The notes under the pieces were generated by a model. The model worked only from the letters and a program-made list of their open reading frames with translations. It was not told the DNA's origin and searched no databases. The translations under genes and the position numbers were made by a program. Below are positions 8,151 to 23,100 of a DNA stretch of 64,000 nucleotides, piece by piece (the first letter of the stretch is position 1; every line of letters begins with the position of its first letter). Source of the stretch: Certhia americana (taxonomy: Eukaryota; Chordata; Aves; Passeriformes; Certhiidae); the NCBI GenBank assembly GCA_018697195.1, contig CM031871.1:639353-703352 (forward strand), read 5' to 3'.

Positions 8151-11100
8151 GTAATATTTGCATATTCATCTCCAGTCATTTATATGTGCAGCTGTGTTTG
8201 CAATTAGTTCTTCGGGTGTTTCTGCAGGGATGCAGAGTGGGAGCCAGATGTTTGGTGTAATGAATCTCTTGGTTTATGCAGTGAAAAATGAATAAATTTC
8301 AGGTGAAGGATGAGAGAAGCTGATGGAAACAAAGCTGTTTGTATGTAGATTACTGTTTTAATTTGAGCTATGCCAGGGCTGACTGGTGTTTAGGAAGCAA
8401 GTAAATGGTTTTAGTCAGTGTCTTGAGGCTAGGGGGGATGGATATATATTAGCTTTGTTGAGCCATCATGAGAGTTTCAACCCATGCTTCCTAATTTTTT
8501 GGGGCACAAATGGAAGTAAGCAGGGGTGAGGTGGTGTTTACTGGCATAAACTGAATGGTGTCTTCAGCAATCTCCTGTGCTAAATAGTTTTCCCCTGTTA
8601 CATTGAGGCTCCTGTTGTTGTCAGTCAGTGGTGGTAGAGAGATGTGACCTATGCTTCTTCTGCTTATTTATTTATTTATTTATGAGTAGGACTGCAGGGA
8701 GTCAGATGTTTCTTCCAGTGCAGGTTGATGGATTAGAGAGGTTTAAATAAATAAATAGAAGGCAGAATAAAAGAAGTTCAGTAGATTGTGCTTCACATAA
8801 ACCTAGGGGGTAAAATGGTTCTTTATTTTGTGGTGGTAAGCACTTAAGCAATGTTGTCAGGATTGCCTGGGTGACTTGTCACTTCTTAATGACATTTTAG
8901 TCACTACTAGTTCTGTGATTCAGAACTTATTCTGATGAAAGGAGGATAAAAAAAACCCAAACCGAGACAGTCTTCAGAATCTTTTTTTTCTCTTTGAACA
9001 GTCATTTAAGAATTCATATACTGTCATTTACTGAACTTACCTGTCATGAAGTGAGAAATTCTTGAAAAGATTGCATCAAAGTTATGACAGAACTTTTCAT
9101 TTTCACACTAATCATATGACATAGGCTGGTTATATTATGTATCATTCAGTAACTTAATGTTAGTACATTTAATTCATAAAATCAATCTTATTATGTTTAC
9201 GGTGTGTTTGCTACTTCCACTTTGAGTGCATTTGTGGTCCATGAGAGGAGACGCACCTTTGCTGTTTCATAAAATCCTTTGTTTCTTTAACTCTTTGTTG
9301 AAAAATGTGCTTATTTTAGCAATAACATCTCATTCTGAACATCCCACCCGTTTGTAACTGGGCTGTGACTGGAAATGTATTGAGTACACATAAAGGTTCA
9401 ATGTGTAAGAGTCTGCTTTGTTCTATAAGTAGAAGATTCAGAAATGAAAATGTGAGTCTTAAAGCTTTTTTTAAAATTATTTGGCTGTAGTTACCTTTGA
9501 AGTATTTGCAAATTGAGGTGAAACATTTTCATTTCAGAATCAGTTGATTCTCATTACTGAAACTTCTAATCTTCTAATCTGAATTCAGAGTTTATATATA
9601 AACTTTCTAAAGAGGAAGCTACAAATGCTTAAATGAAAATTTTGTAGCCACTAAAGAGAACTTCTCAGATATTGTTTAGATGTGATAGCTTGTGTGACAG
9701 CAGTCTGTAGTTTGATTTGCTACTGAAATACTCTTAAAGAATTCATACATTACAATTTCTAAAAAGGAAATCTTCCTACATTTTCCCCACCTCATTCCCC
9801 AAACCTCTCTGGGAGGTCTCCTCTCCTGGTCATGTTTCACTTTAATTAAGTCTCTCTTTCAGTGTTTTTTGCTGTTTTCTGATCAAAGCCTCTGGATTAA
9901 ATAATTTTGCCTTACTTTTAATTTTCCAGCTTGTTTCTCACTCTGTTTTGTAATGCTTTGAATGGACTTCAGGCTGTATTGAACTAAGCAAATGCTTTAT
10001 CCTTCTACTTCAGGATTTGTTTCATTATTTCCTAACTCACTTTTCCTGGTGGTGATTTTCTCCCTTCCATGCATCTGAGAAGTTTCTTTCGTCTGCTACA
10101 TTTCAAATATCCTTTCTCCTACTTTTTTTCACCTTGCTTGTAATTAAGCAGTGTTTGAGCTGCACTCCTGGGCTAGGAGTGGTTATTTCGGAGTGCTGTG
10201 TGCTTCTCCATTGACTATTGAGCAGTTTATATCCCCAGTGTGTATCTCCTTGTTTTTTGGCGTGAGGCTGATGCCTGCTTGCTGTAATCTACAGTCCCCT
10301 AGGAGGGGAGCACAGCTCATAATGGATATTTCCTGCTCTGCCTAATGCACTGCTGGGAGGCAGAGCTGAGTGTTACGGTTCCAAGTGCGAGCTGAGAAAC
10401 CTTTAGAGAGCAAGAGACACGGGAAAGCCAGGAAATGGAGATGAACTGTTGTTGTCTGGAATCCCGTCATGAAGAGGAGACTTCTGGGTTTGGTGACAGG
10501 CACAGGAGGGGTAACAGCAACACAGCATTGCTTCCTGCTTGCCAGTTTGTTTTCCAAGCACCGTCACCAGTTGTTGATACAGCACTTTGAGTGATCCCAA
10601 ATTCCTTCCATTGTGGATTTCTGTGGCACTTCAGAATGCTGGTCAGGAGTCTTTCTGCTCTATGGCTGAACACCATTGATTTGTGAATTGAGAGAATTCC
10701 AATAAAAAACACCTGTCCTTAATCTTATTTTGCTTTGATTTGTTTATTGGGCTGACAGACCTTCTATGGGAAGCAGTGAAGCAACAATTTTGCCTATTGC
10801 CTGTTTCCTTCCCAGCTGCAGAACACACCTGTATTTTGTGTTTCATTCGTATGAGGCCTTGACTCTGGTTTGTAGTACTTTCCCTTCATTTATTTTTCTT
10901 AGATCCAAATCAGACTGTACTCCTGGTCTGTTTTCTGAATCATATTCAGTGTAATGGGAGTATCCAGAAAGACAGGTTGTAGCTTGCCCTGGTGGAGTTA
11001 ACCTCCCTGTCTGCCTGAGAGAGAGAGTGAAGGGCTCCTCTAGAGGGCAGTTCAGTGCAGGATCCCAATTCCAGCCACCTTTGGCACCCGCTGGAGGATC

Positions 11101-14100
11101 TTCTGCCTTTCCATTGCATGTGTACAGAACATGGGAGATGAGGTAAAAAGGCCCACTGGGTGTTGTTACAATTTTTTTTTCCCTTGAGTCTCCTTCTACT
11201 GCAGTCTCCCAGATTTCAGTGAAGTCAACACTGCAGTTAAACTAGAACGCATATCTGGTGGGTCAAAAACACCCAACCAAAAAGGTGGTCCTTCCCAACA
11301 AGAGTGGCACTATTTTATCCCTGCCAGAACTGGTAGGAGAAATTGAATGCTTTTGTTTGTTCTCCTTCCTTCCCTCCTACCATCATCTGCCTCTGTTTTC
11401 CTGCATTTTGTACTATTTTTTTTTCTGGTGTACGTCTTTCTGTTTCAAAAATCGAGATGAGAATAAAACTTTAAGATAGGTTCATAGGTTTCCAGTTAAA
11501 ACTTCTCATTTTTGCAGGCCTAATGTGCTTTGCAAGACTGATGGTTTTTGGAAGGTTTTTATTCAGTGATTAGAAAATTCAGAGAAATTGTGTAGAAAAT
11601 TACGTTGCTGTGTTTTCTTTTGGGTCTCTTGGTTGTTGTTGCAAGAAGGATGGCTTCAATCACTAGCACTGAAATCACTTCTGGCTTCAAGCAAATAAGG
11701 TTGATCTAAATCAACACCTGATGAGCACTTGGAAATTTTTATTTTGCTATCTTCTTTTCAGCACAGGGACTGAAGAGAGAGCCATCCACAGTTCTCCAGA
11801 CTCTTGAAGAAAAGACAGTTTCACTGGACAAGAAATCTTTTAACATTATAGCTCTATAGTGTTCTGTAATGGATTTCAGTGTCTCCAGAGGTAAATCCAG
11901 CAAATTTAACTGGCCAGTGCTTTGAGAGATTTTTCCTATTAGTTTTGCCAGAATAGTGATTCTGCATAACAGTCACTGCAGTTTATTTAAAGCACAATCC
12001 ATTGGTAGTAAATTCTGTTACTTTTTGGTAGGTTTTCAGGTGGATGAACAAATCAGATAAAACACACAGAGTAGCTTCACTTGTATAAGTCATGGTTTGA
12101 GGCAACAGATGAGTATATTTAAAATGTATGGAAGTTGTCTGTTCATTAGATTGTGGAGAGATGCTTTTTTTTTAGAACTCTTATCATACCTATAAGTATG
12201 GTTCAGACACAGAAAGTAGTTATCAAGTGTTGGAAAACATTTCTACAGTTTTCCCCCTGAAGTCACTCTCAATTGCTGAAGCTTCCACTCTGCTGCAGTT
12301 GTTAGTATTACTGACTTTTCAAGTGAGTCAAAGTACTTTGGGTTTGTGATTCAATGTATTTGTATGATAAATGTTTCTTTGTGTATTATCAAAGAGTGAC
12401 TTTTAATGTATTTCTCTTTTTTAATCTACTTCCCCATTGCTTGACACCATCCCATGAGCTTGTGGCTACAACAAACACTATGAAGAAAAGTAGTTTTTCT
12501 GTGTTTTCCTTGACAGAGTGAAAAAATCTTAAATAATCTCTTAGTTTACAGAGCATCTGAAAGATTAATAGTCAGTGCCACTACTGCATGGTGACATAAA
12601 TTACTCAAGAGGTGAGCAAGGTTTTGACAGTTTTACAATTTCTGTGAGGTACATGCTATCCACAGTACTTTAATCCAATTATCCTGCACAATGTCCTTTT
12701 GACCATTTATTACCTTTTTGGGAATTACCATGTGGAGTGCTGTATATAGTTACCAATTGAGCCATTTTCCTGGTTTCCCACACTCCTGGTACCTACTGTT
12801 GGCTTGTAGGAAACTGAATTTTTTTAGGTTGCTTTGTCTTAGATGATGAAGTTACTTGTTAGAGACCTTCCTCTTAGGGAAAACATATCTGTTTGAGCTG
12901 TAAAGATTCACATTGTAGGTCAGAGCAGTCCTGTTCGTGATAATAACAGAGCTATTCCCTGAACTGAGGCAAGGAAAAAGAGCTTTCTGAGGTGTGAATT
13001 CCTACTTGATTAAACCTCCTCTCTGCCCACAAAAAAGCAAAACAAACAAACAAAAAACCACAACAAAAAAAACCAAACCAAAAAAAGAGTGCTAGTTGGC
13101 AATATATTTTCTGGTTTTAATATTTCAGACTTTTTCAGTTTCTTTTAAGCTGAGCCTTCTTATGGTTTATAAAGAGCTTCTTTTAAATATTTCTGAAAAT
13201 GAGAGCTACATCCATCTATGTGGCAGTCGATGGTCTAGAGTTTGCTGGCATAATGGATGTACTTTTCATTAGAGGAAACATAAATAGATTTGTAAAGAGA
13301 TCTTGTGTATCTCTGTCTTCACTTCTCAGTGATTACAGTAATTTTAGAGCCTTACTTAATGTTTTAAAAAGTTTGAAAGGTTAAAGAAATATTACAGTCA
13401 TGATGAAAGTAAATTTTTAAGTTAACTGTACAGAAGTTAATATAGAGAGACAGGAGAACTCAAGATATTGCTAAATTAACATTGCAGGTATGAAAGAAAA
13501 AAAGTCAGGAGTAATCTGTGACATCAGTGGCTTTCTTTTCCAATCATCCTTCCTTCCCTTGAATTAAAAAGGCATAACATCTTTTCAGTCTGTCCTTATG
13601 GTTGCTGTTGTCCCTTGTTAGCTAGCTAAAGTTTTGGCTTACACACTGTAGAATGAGAATGCAGACTCTGTAGCTCTGATAAATGACTTCCCATCCCTCC
13701 TCCTCCTCCTGGGATCAAACCTGGCAAACGGGTTAGTCTTGTATGGTTTCTGAGCTTCTGGGGTTTTACTGAAGTATTACATTTATTTAGCGGTCGGATG
13801 ATCCCTGCTGTGGAGCTTGATGGACTTTCAGAACACATTTTCCTCCACTTTTTAGGTTACTTCCAAATATCTGAAATCCAAAATCTTAACAGGAACATAA
13901 TTGTGCCAAAGTGAACATTTATTCCATAAATAGAAAGTAGAATGCATTAACTTGGTTGTGTAAGAGCACGTAGCAGAGTTTTGTTGTGCCTCTGGGCTGG
14001 GAAGAGGCCTTGCAGAGTTGGTTTACCAAAAGCCCAGAAGAGGCAAACCCATTTCTTGAGCACAGGAAAGCATTCAATGCTTATGGCTCTTACAAACACC

Positions 14101-17100
14101 ATTTCTGGTGTGACTATTTGCATCTTTGATAATGAAAATACATTCTCATCTGAAATAAGCTGGTTTTACTGTTTTCTTCTACCTGTTTGTGACTTGGAAG
14201 TTGGCTAATTGAGAAAATGATACCCAAAGATTAGGATCTTTGCTGTTGATGTTTTCCCATGGTGTGTGCAATGTTTGTTGGTAGGAGTCAATATTCAGGA
14301 GATGCAGAAAGCTGGAATCTGTTTTTTATTAGGGGAATAAAGACTGCAAAATCACTGCTCTGGGAGAGGTAGGGTTTAAATGTTTTGGCATGACTGAATA
14401 ATCAGGTGCTCTCAAAATCAGCAGCTGCTGCAAAGTTATGGCTGTTACAAGATGGAAACCATTGACTGCAGTGCTGATTATCTAAACAGCTCTTTTGTAC
14501 ACTGGCAGCAGTGGAATTTTTCTTCCTTCCATTTTCCAGGTGACTTCTTATCAGATATGACAGCTTGTCATGGGTGGTCATCGTCACATTAGTCCCCTGA
14601 GAATAGGTGCTTCTTTGTCCCTGCCATACATGGGGAAAGCACAGGTTCACACAAGGGTTGGCACTTGCACACACTTGGTGCAGTTGACTCCGAAGCAGTG
14701 GTTCAGTTCTTCAAAGAAGCAGCTGACAGGGACTGACAGGGCATTAAGCAAAAGGAGGAACAGTTCTCTGGAATTTGTTACTCAGACTAGCAAAGAGACA
14801 CTTCTTGGGAAGGGATTTAAGAAGCTAAGCAAAGTTATTCAAACATGTAGTTAAGTCAAATGGAATTAAACTGGCTATCATTTGTTCTTTTAGACTGGTC
14901 ACAGAAATATATGAAAACATTTTGTACTAACTTAAGCACACACTGGTTTAGAGGGATTCTTGTGCTGAGTTTTTAAACATTAACACACTTTCAAAGGGTT
15001 AATACTATGAATTTGTAACTTATTTTTCAGTTGTAGGAGACCTTGAAAGCTTATTGTCCAGTGGTTTTATAAATTCAGAAAATGCACAGTGTACTTCACT
15101 AATGTGTAGTTAACTTAACCTCTTGTGTGTGTTAAGTGCTTTTATGATTTTCACACATCCTTTTATGAAATTTAGTGATTATATGTGTCCATTGTGGAAG
15201 AGAAGGGAAAGCAAGACAACACTTAAAAGTGAGTCCAGCAAAGAAACAAACCAAAGAAAACAGGCCACAAAGCTGTCATTCACAAGACCACCAAATTATA
15301 ATTTAATGCCTTCGAAACAGGAATGAAGAAAGATGTGCCAGAAAGTTCCATTGGCTGTTACAGGACTCATCTGAAGATCTGGATGTGAAATGAAAGTGAT
15401 GAGGAGGAAATTGAGTCAGATGATACCAACATTACAGATGCAAATTCTTTCCCTTTTTGTTTTCTTCAACTGAGTGAAGAATGTAGAGCAGAACATTGTC
15501 TGGATGTCTGGGTAGAACTGTATTCCTTGGTGTAGGTGCAGAAAGGGTGAGAAATTCAAATGTCCTGAATACGTGTGTTTGGAAACAATTTTGTGTCTCT
15601 TGGTAGAGCATAAAGATTAATAGGATTAGGTAACCCTGACTGATACGGCTGAAACAACTTTTTGTTATCAATATCTAGAATCAGCACATAGAAGACATAT
15701 TTATGGTCCCAAACCTTCTGGGGATATGTAGCCATTTCAAATTCCTAAATTTCTTGGTTAGGAGAATTGACAACTGTCTGACAACTGTGAGGTCCTTTGC
15801 CTCTAGTCTTACTTGTGAACCCAGTGTTAAATTGTCGCCTGTAGACTCCTCATGACCTGATGCACAATTCACAGGTTCAGGATTCTTCATTGATGTGATT
15901 GCATAGTTGCTCTGAGAATGTTGTAGATTTTGCAGGCATCAATATAAATTTTGCATTTTGCTTCTAAAAATCAAGCTTAGGCCAGCCTGCTTTGTTTTGG
16001 TGTAGTTTGATAATAAGTGTATTAGGTATAACGGCTGATTGTTTATGTGCCTTGGTTTGATTTTGGTCTTACATTGAACATGTTGCTTTGAAAGTTTCTA
16101 TGTATTCTGTTTGTAGCCTTACAGTTTTGGGATTTTTGTTTGTTTGGTTTGGTTTTTTGTTTTTTGTTTTTTATTTAAAGCACCAGTTCTACCTTGAATA
16201 GGCCTGGAAGTTTTATCTGTTTCTGGGTTCGTGTAATAGGACTTTCGTAATAAGTCCTCTTGAGGGATCATACATGTTGCTGTCTGAAATCAAACTTTCA
16301 CCTCAAATTCCTTTATACTTAATATTTCAATATCATGTTCCATTATCTACCTTGTTTGAAACTTGAATTTAAAACATTTGAATGATTTCTGTGGTTTCTT
16401 CCAGGGACTCAACAACAGCTTATGGCACCTGTTCTGGAGAAAGAGGCTTTGGAGAAGATTAAAATAGAAATCGAGGAGGAACTAAAACATCTTGATGAAG
16501 AAATCTTGGAAGGTGCTCTTCAGGTTTTCCCATTTCAATCCATAATCTCTATGCACTGTAATGGTGATTAATTTGTAACAGGTACTCCAGTTAAAGAGAT
16601 TTTTGAATGCATTGAATCACTTTGACTTCTGCCCCCACAAGATCCATACAATTGTCACATGGAGTAAAATTGTTAAATGTTACCATTTGGCGTGATGGAG
16701 CCTGGCAAAAGCAAACAACTGGATGACATTTAATAGGCTGCTGCAAATAATGAAAAGTAAGCAGCCCTTAAGCTGTTGCACTTGATGGCAGAAGTTCTCA
16801 GGAGCTAATATTTCAAGGAGTGTGGATTTAAACCATCAGATTTCTCCCTTCCACTAGGTTTATTTTTTGAGATGTGCTTTGACCTGTACATGTGGCTTTT
16901 ATAGGACTCCCAGGAAGGAATGATTTCAAACCCATCTTTGCTTTGCATGTGTGTTGCAAATCAGAAATCTGAAATAGAAACACTCTAGAGCTGTTTAAGT
17001 TCATTCATGTGGAGCTTGTTTAGAAGTTTTAAACAGAGAAAGAAAAGACTATATGAACAAAATAATATTTTAAAAAATTGATACTCTAGTTCAGCTGTAG

Positions 17101-20100
17101 GGATGTCCATGTGTGGGCAGATTTACTATGAAAAGAGTCTTCTGCTGCTCCATCAGGGTAGGCATCAGCTTAAAATGTGAGAATAGATGCACATTCAGCA
17201 AACTCACTGGCTAGGATTCAATTGTGAAACAAGTGCTTGTGGGGAAATGTAGCTCAAAATCATCTCTGCCTTGTCAGTAGCACTTTCAGAATGTATTTGG
17301 ACATTTTTTTACTATGATTTGTTCATTGCATTCTTTGACTACAGAGCCATGATTTTTTTCATCCCTCATGTAAACTGCTAGGATAAGAAATCTGAGACTG
17401 TTGATGTTTTTCTGTGAATCTGTTTTATTTTGTGTACCACCTTCTCTCAGCATTTACCACTACAGGGTTTGACTGCCACACTTCCCCAGTGTTCAGCCCT
17501 GCCAATCCAGAGAGCTCAATAGAAGACTGCCTGTCTCATTTGGGGGAGAAAGTATCCCAGGAGTTGAAGGAACATCTGCACAAAGCACTGCAGAGCTTGC
17601 TTAGCAAGTGAGTTTTCATTTGCTTTATCAAAGGTATTTCATTTGCACTGTGACTACTGCTGAAATGCTGAAGATAGAACTGCATCTTTGATTGCATTTC
17701 TTTCTTTTTCAATCTTCCTTTATCTGACTGTTTTGTTTGGTTTTGATTTTTTTTTTTTTTTTGTGATGTAACGTGTGAATACTTCTTTGTGATATTTGCC
17801 CTTTGCAGCAATGTAAGTTCTAAAATTTTTGTAACCTTTTGTTACTGAATTTCTGAGTCTGCTTCAAGCAGTTTGAGTTGCTGGTGAAACTGCTAGCTGC
17901 CATTGCCAGTTTCATGAATGCTGGGCTGCAGCCACAATAATGACTTTAGCCTTATAGCTAAGAGTGGAACTGAAAGCTTGTTTGTGGTCTGGCCCATGAT
18001 GAATTGGAGAGTTTCCCTGAGAGGATGGTAGTTATAAACCTTTTGACTGTCCTTCAGCTAGACACCTGAAGGAGATTTGGGCCCCAGGCCTAACCTTGGT
18101 GCCTTAACAGCTGTCTTGCCAGTTTAAGTTTATTGTATAAATAGCACATTGCAGTTGGCATGCTAGTATCTTAATTAATGTCTTTGCAAATTGGTACAAT
18201 TGTTGTAGTTGCTTGGTTTTCTGTTATAAATTACCAGCTTGAAATGTAATGGATTCACATGAACTACTTGAGGTTTTCTGAGTGACTTCCAAAAGGTGTT
18301 GATAGAGAGCTGGAGTTGGAAGGTGCTGCTTTAGGAAGAGTTGCATAAATGCAGCTGTGCATTTAAGTGGTTCTAGCTTGTTGATACATTCTAGGCTTCC
18401 TATGTTTTTTATAGGAAAATATTTGCTTTCTAAGTAATTTTTTTGTTTATGTACGCATATACATAAAGTCAGAAATGCCTGTGAAACTGTGTTGCCTTTT
18501 TAAGGCAAACTAGTTACTGTTTAATCTCTTGATAATATCCTTCCTGCAGCTGTTCCTGCTTTTCTCATCCCACTGATTGATTTAGATTTGGTTTCAAAGA
18601 ATTAATGTGCCAAGGAAGTCAAGAGAGTGCCCTTAAAATGACAAACCCAAATTGTGTTTTCTCCACTGTGCTTTAACTCTGTTCTTTTCCCCCTGTTGCT
18701 AGAGTTGTGCTATTTGATGCAATACTTAATAATTTGTCTTATATTTTCCTGCCCTCTGACATGCATATAAACAAGTGTCAGGGGACAGTAGGCTGTTAGA
18801 TCACAACAGGTTCCTGGAGTTCAATAAGCAGTTTTCTGTCCAATGCCAGTTACCACTATTTCCATTAAACTGAAGTCTGAATTTGCCTTTTGTAATGATC
18901 TGGCTGAGGACAGATGCAGCAGTGCATCTTCTGCTGTCACTTGGCAGAAAGCCTTTGCCGTTATTGACTTTTAGATGCCAAATGATCTTGGAAGAAAGTA
19001 TGGAAGAAAGGAATTTCATCATCCCAATTCAGGGAAGTAGAGATGTGATAAATCTAGAATAGAGGTATCTACTGAAGTATGAAGAAGGAGTTTTGTGATC
19101 AAAAGTGCTGTTTCTTGCTTATAAAGTTTTCAACTCTAACATAATGCTAATGGAGTCAAACAGTCTGTGTTAGTCCATAAGCCTGTATTGTTTATAATTT
19201 TTTTCTCTGTGTTGGCCTCTAGCTCAGGTGTAAATTTCTTAGTGGAATTTTCTGTCTTTAAAATCTTAGATCATAGAAAAAACATATGCAAGAACTTAGA
19301 AATTTCCTAGCATGTCAGAGAACATACTTACCTAATGTCTTTTAAGTTGTAGAGTATAAAATTATTAGGAAATTCACTTAACCAGTTATATTAAAGTGTG
19401 TAAGTGGAAAAAAGGTGCGTAAGTGGAAGAAAGGTGATGCCTTCCTGACCCTGTCTAGTGCTGGTGTTTTATGTCCTGAAACACAAGACTTACTAGCTCT
19501 TGAAAATTACCTGCTGTAATACATGTCAAATATTTTGTTCTCTGGAAACTGAGAACTTTGTTTTATTCACATTCTGTTGTTTCATTTATAACTTTCAGTG
19601 TTGATTTAACTTCTGCAGGCCGGTGACATATCAGGAATATCGGGAGCGCACGCAGGAAGCAGCTGCTCATGCCAGTGGATGGAACAAGGTACCAGATCAG
19701 TGACTTGCCCTTGGATGTGTCTCATGTCTCTTTAATGTCCATAGTGTACAGTTGTGCTTCACAGAGGGCCAAGAATAGAAAAAACTTGTGTTTAGTATGA
19801 AATAAATTGCACTCTCAGTGTGGTAGATGTGTACATAGTGGGTAGTTTTATAGATAATTTAGCTAGAAGTTACTAAATGGAAGTGTTGGGTCAATCTTCC
19901 TTTAGTTTGGTAAAATGAAAAGTTAGGTTGCTTTACTTACTTCATTTAAAATTCCCAAGGGAGGTTAATTCCTGCAGCAGTTTTGTAATGAAATCTCTGA
20001 CATTTTTTTCATAATGCTTCTCCACTCTTTCCCTCCTCCAATGTCAAGTTTAAAATATATGTAAAAAAGAGTGCTGAACATGGTGAAAATAAAAATTGAC

Positions 20101-23100
20101 AGTATCTTCATAAAATTTAAATTGTTTGGAAAACATAGGGATGGTGTTCCTACCTGATTTCAAGTGTAGTTTTCTTAAATGATAGTAATCTTTTTTTTTA
20201 AAACAAAATGCAGATCTGTAAATGAATTATCTTAAAATACTTTTAATGTAGAATGAGTAGATTACTCTTCTGAGATTCTTCTTCATTAATCATTCAAATT
20301 CATCCCCTTAATCATTCTCTGATGAGTTCAGTAGGAATCAAAAAAAGCATTAAAGAATGAAATAACTACTTGAAAATTTAATCACAATTGGTTAAAATGT
20401 AGATTTAAATTTAAATAAAAAAAAAAATCCTTTCCCCCCCCTTTTTACTTTTTTTTTTTTCCCAGGAATACTTTTCCCTCACTAGATTTCCCTGCTTTCT
20501 TCAGAAACTGTTCATCTAACCAAGGGTGTGTGCACTTGTAAAGCGGTTTAATAAATACTGCATGACAAGTTATTGCCCATGGCCTCAGCAATTATCATTG
20601 CTTTATGTGTACGCTCTTTCAGTTTGTCATCTTGTGATTCACAGCATTTTGGTTTAAACAACCATGAAATCTGATTATCAAGAAGGTGGCTTAAGCTATC
20701 ACATTTCACTTTTAAGCTGGTGAAAGTTACAACCCAAGCATAAAACCAGTTATTGTGGCTCAGCTGGCGAGGAAGGATGTGCATGGGGCTTCTCAGGTCA
20801 ATATGTTTTGGGTCCCCACCTCCTGAAGATGCAGCCCTGGATAGATGAATGGGCTGCATTTGTGGATTTATGATCCAGCCTTCATTACTGCTGCATTCCT
20901 GCAGCCCCTGGGGCTCATAGATTTCAGTCCCCATCAGCTTGTGGTGGAGAGCATCATCCAGGACATAGTTGTCATCAATTCTGCTTGCCGGTTACATTTG
21001 TTGCTACAAAATATATAGGCCAAAAATAAACCAGAGTGGAAATTTTGTAGCCCAACACAGCAGCTGTTTGTATTGTTTTTCTGGTAGCTTGGAGCTCCAG
21101 GAATGCCCAGCAGTTCCTTCAATAATCCTTGTTTTGAGGAGATGGAATACATTTGTGTTGGTTTCATTTCCTTTTAATTTCCTTTATCATCTTAATCAGA
21201 ATTGTGTTTTATAACAGAAGAAATCTAGATACCATTCTTGCCATCTCAGCTCAGCTTAATTTTTGATCTAAAGAAGCTGTTAGAAAAACATGTTGATGTT
21301 GAATTCTATAAAGTAAAAGGGTTTTCATCTTTTATTTCAAATAAGGCTCTCATTTTAAAAAATCAAATTTCAAACCACCTCAGACAGGGCAGATTGAATT
21401 TCTGTAATAAAATGGACATAATAAAAAAAATTTAAATACTCCACTGCTGAGTTTTTACGCTTTTCACTTAAAACTGAATATTATGTACATATATCCAAAA
21501 TACATAATCTCACTGTTGTGCATCATCTGAAAGGATAGCATGTCTTGTTATTGAGAGCCAGTAGAACTAGTGAGAAGGGTAGCAGTCTTCTTAGTGTCCC
21601 ATTCTTACTGATTATCGGGGGCAAAGGACAGTGCAACAAAAATATAAGAAATAATCATGTGACGAATTAGATTAATTTTAAGTTGAAATAGTCAGAAGGT
21701 ACACAACTGCAATAATTTTGGATATAGCTTGCTCAAAAAATATGACTTTCTCAAAGTCTCTGAACTTTCTTTGGGGTTTTTCTGTATACATTTAAATTTG
21801 TAATACTGTACAGTGGGATTGCAATAGTGTAGTAGACACAAGTGTTTCATTTACACAATCAGCTATCTTCTGATAGTAAAGTGGATTTTATAATGATTCC
21901 TTAGAAGTTTTCTCCTGCCAATTATTTTCTCTGTGTGTTTTTCTTCAATCAGAATATAAATAGCCCCTAGCATTCCTTCCAAGGCATCCTGTTGGAAGGA
22001 GTTGCAGTTGCTTTGAATTGCAAAGGCTGTATTTTTACTTTGTTCTAGTTAAATCTCACCACCATTCATACAGCTGCTCTAATGTACAGAAGGGGCTTAA
22101 GGTTAACTTTCTTGGAAGTACTATGAGGTAATTTCTTTCATGGATTTAGGGACAGCCTTGTGCAAACCCATTCCTTTTCCTACTGGTCTCAGAGGCAGGA
22201 GTGTCAGTAATTTCAGCAGGAAGGGAAAGCTGGGTGGTGTTTGTTGGTCTGCATGGAACTGGATCTTAAAGTTTGAGTTTGGTCCCTCACTCAGAGGCCT
22301 GAAGAGGCTTGCTGAATTTGGGGGGGAATGGAATGGGTGGATTAAGCATCAAGTTTGCAAAGGAGGAAGGCAACTGTCATGTTCACTATGTTAGCATCTG
22401 AGCTCTCTTCATTTCCCAAGCAGCCTTTCCTTGCCTTTGTTCCTCTGGCCTTCAGCTTAGTATAAATGTCAAATATTTTGAGAACTCAGTGTTCATGCTG
22501 CTGTAGAGTTATGTGGGTGTGCCCAAAGCCTCTGAAAGATGCCTAGCCTTGACAGCTTGGGATTTTTTAATCCAGAAAGATTGAAGCTTCCTCTTGACGC
22601 CCCATCTTGACCTGCTCCTTGTATCTGTGCACTGTGATCTTGCACCTCTTCTGCCTCTGAGTTGAGATTAATTGCAAGAAACTCAAAAACCCCAACACTT
22701 CTAAAATTCAAAAATTTTTAAGCTTCTGGCACCATGACATCCCTACTGAAGTGTTTACAGTTACCAGTATTAACTGTTCATCACATTAGTACTATAACCT
22801 ATCTGCCACCGTCTTGGACTCCTTTGTTAATCAGCTGGACCATCTTAAATTTATCAGATTATGGGGATTTTTTAGGCCCTCTCTGGTTTTAGTAGTCAAT
22901 CTTAGTTTGCGCTACCATGAATTTAGTACGAATCTCAATTTCAGCTTACTTTGCCTATTCATCTTCCTCCAGCTTTGCACTCTGAGGTGTGATCTCTGGT
23001 AATAGTAGTGCAGGATATTTACAGAAAAGAAAACCAGGCTGATGCGGGGAAGAGACTGGAAAAGGAAGGAGGCATTAGGAGTTGAATATGAGCAGTAGTA

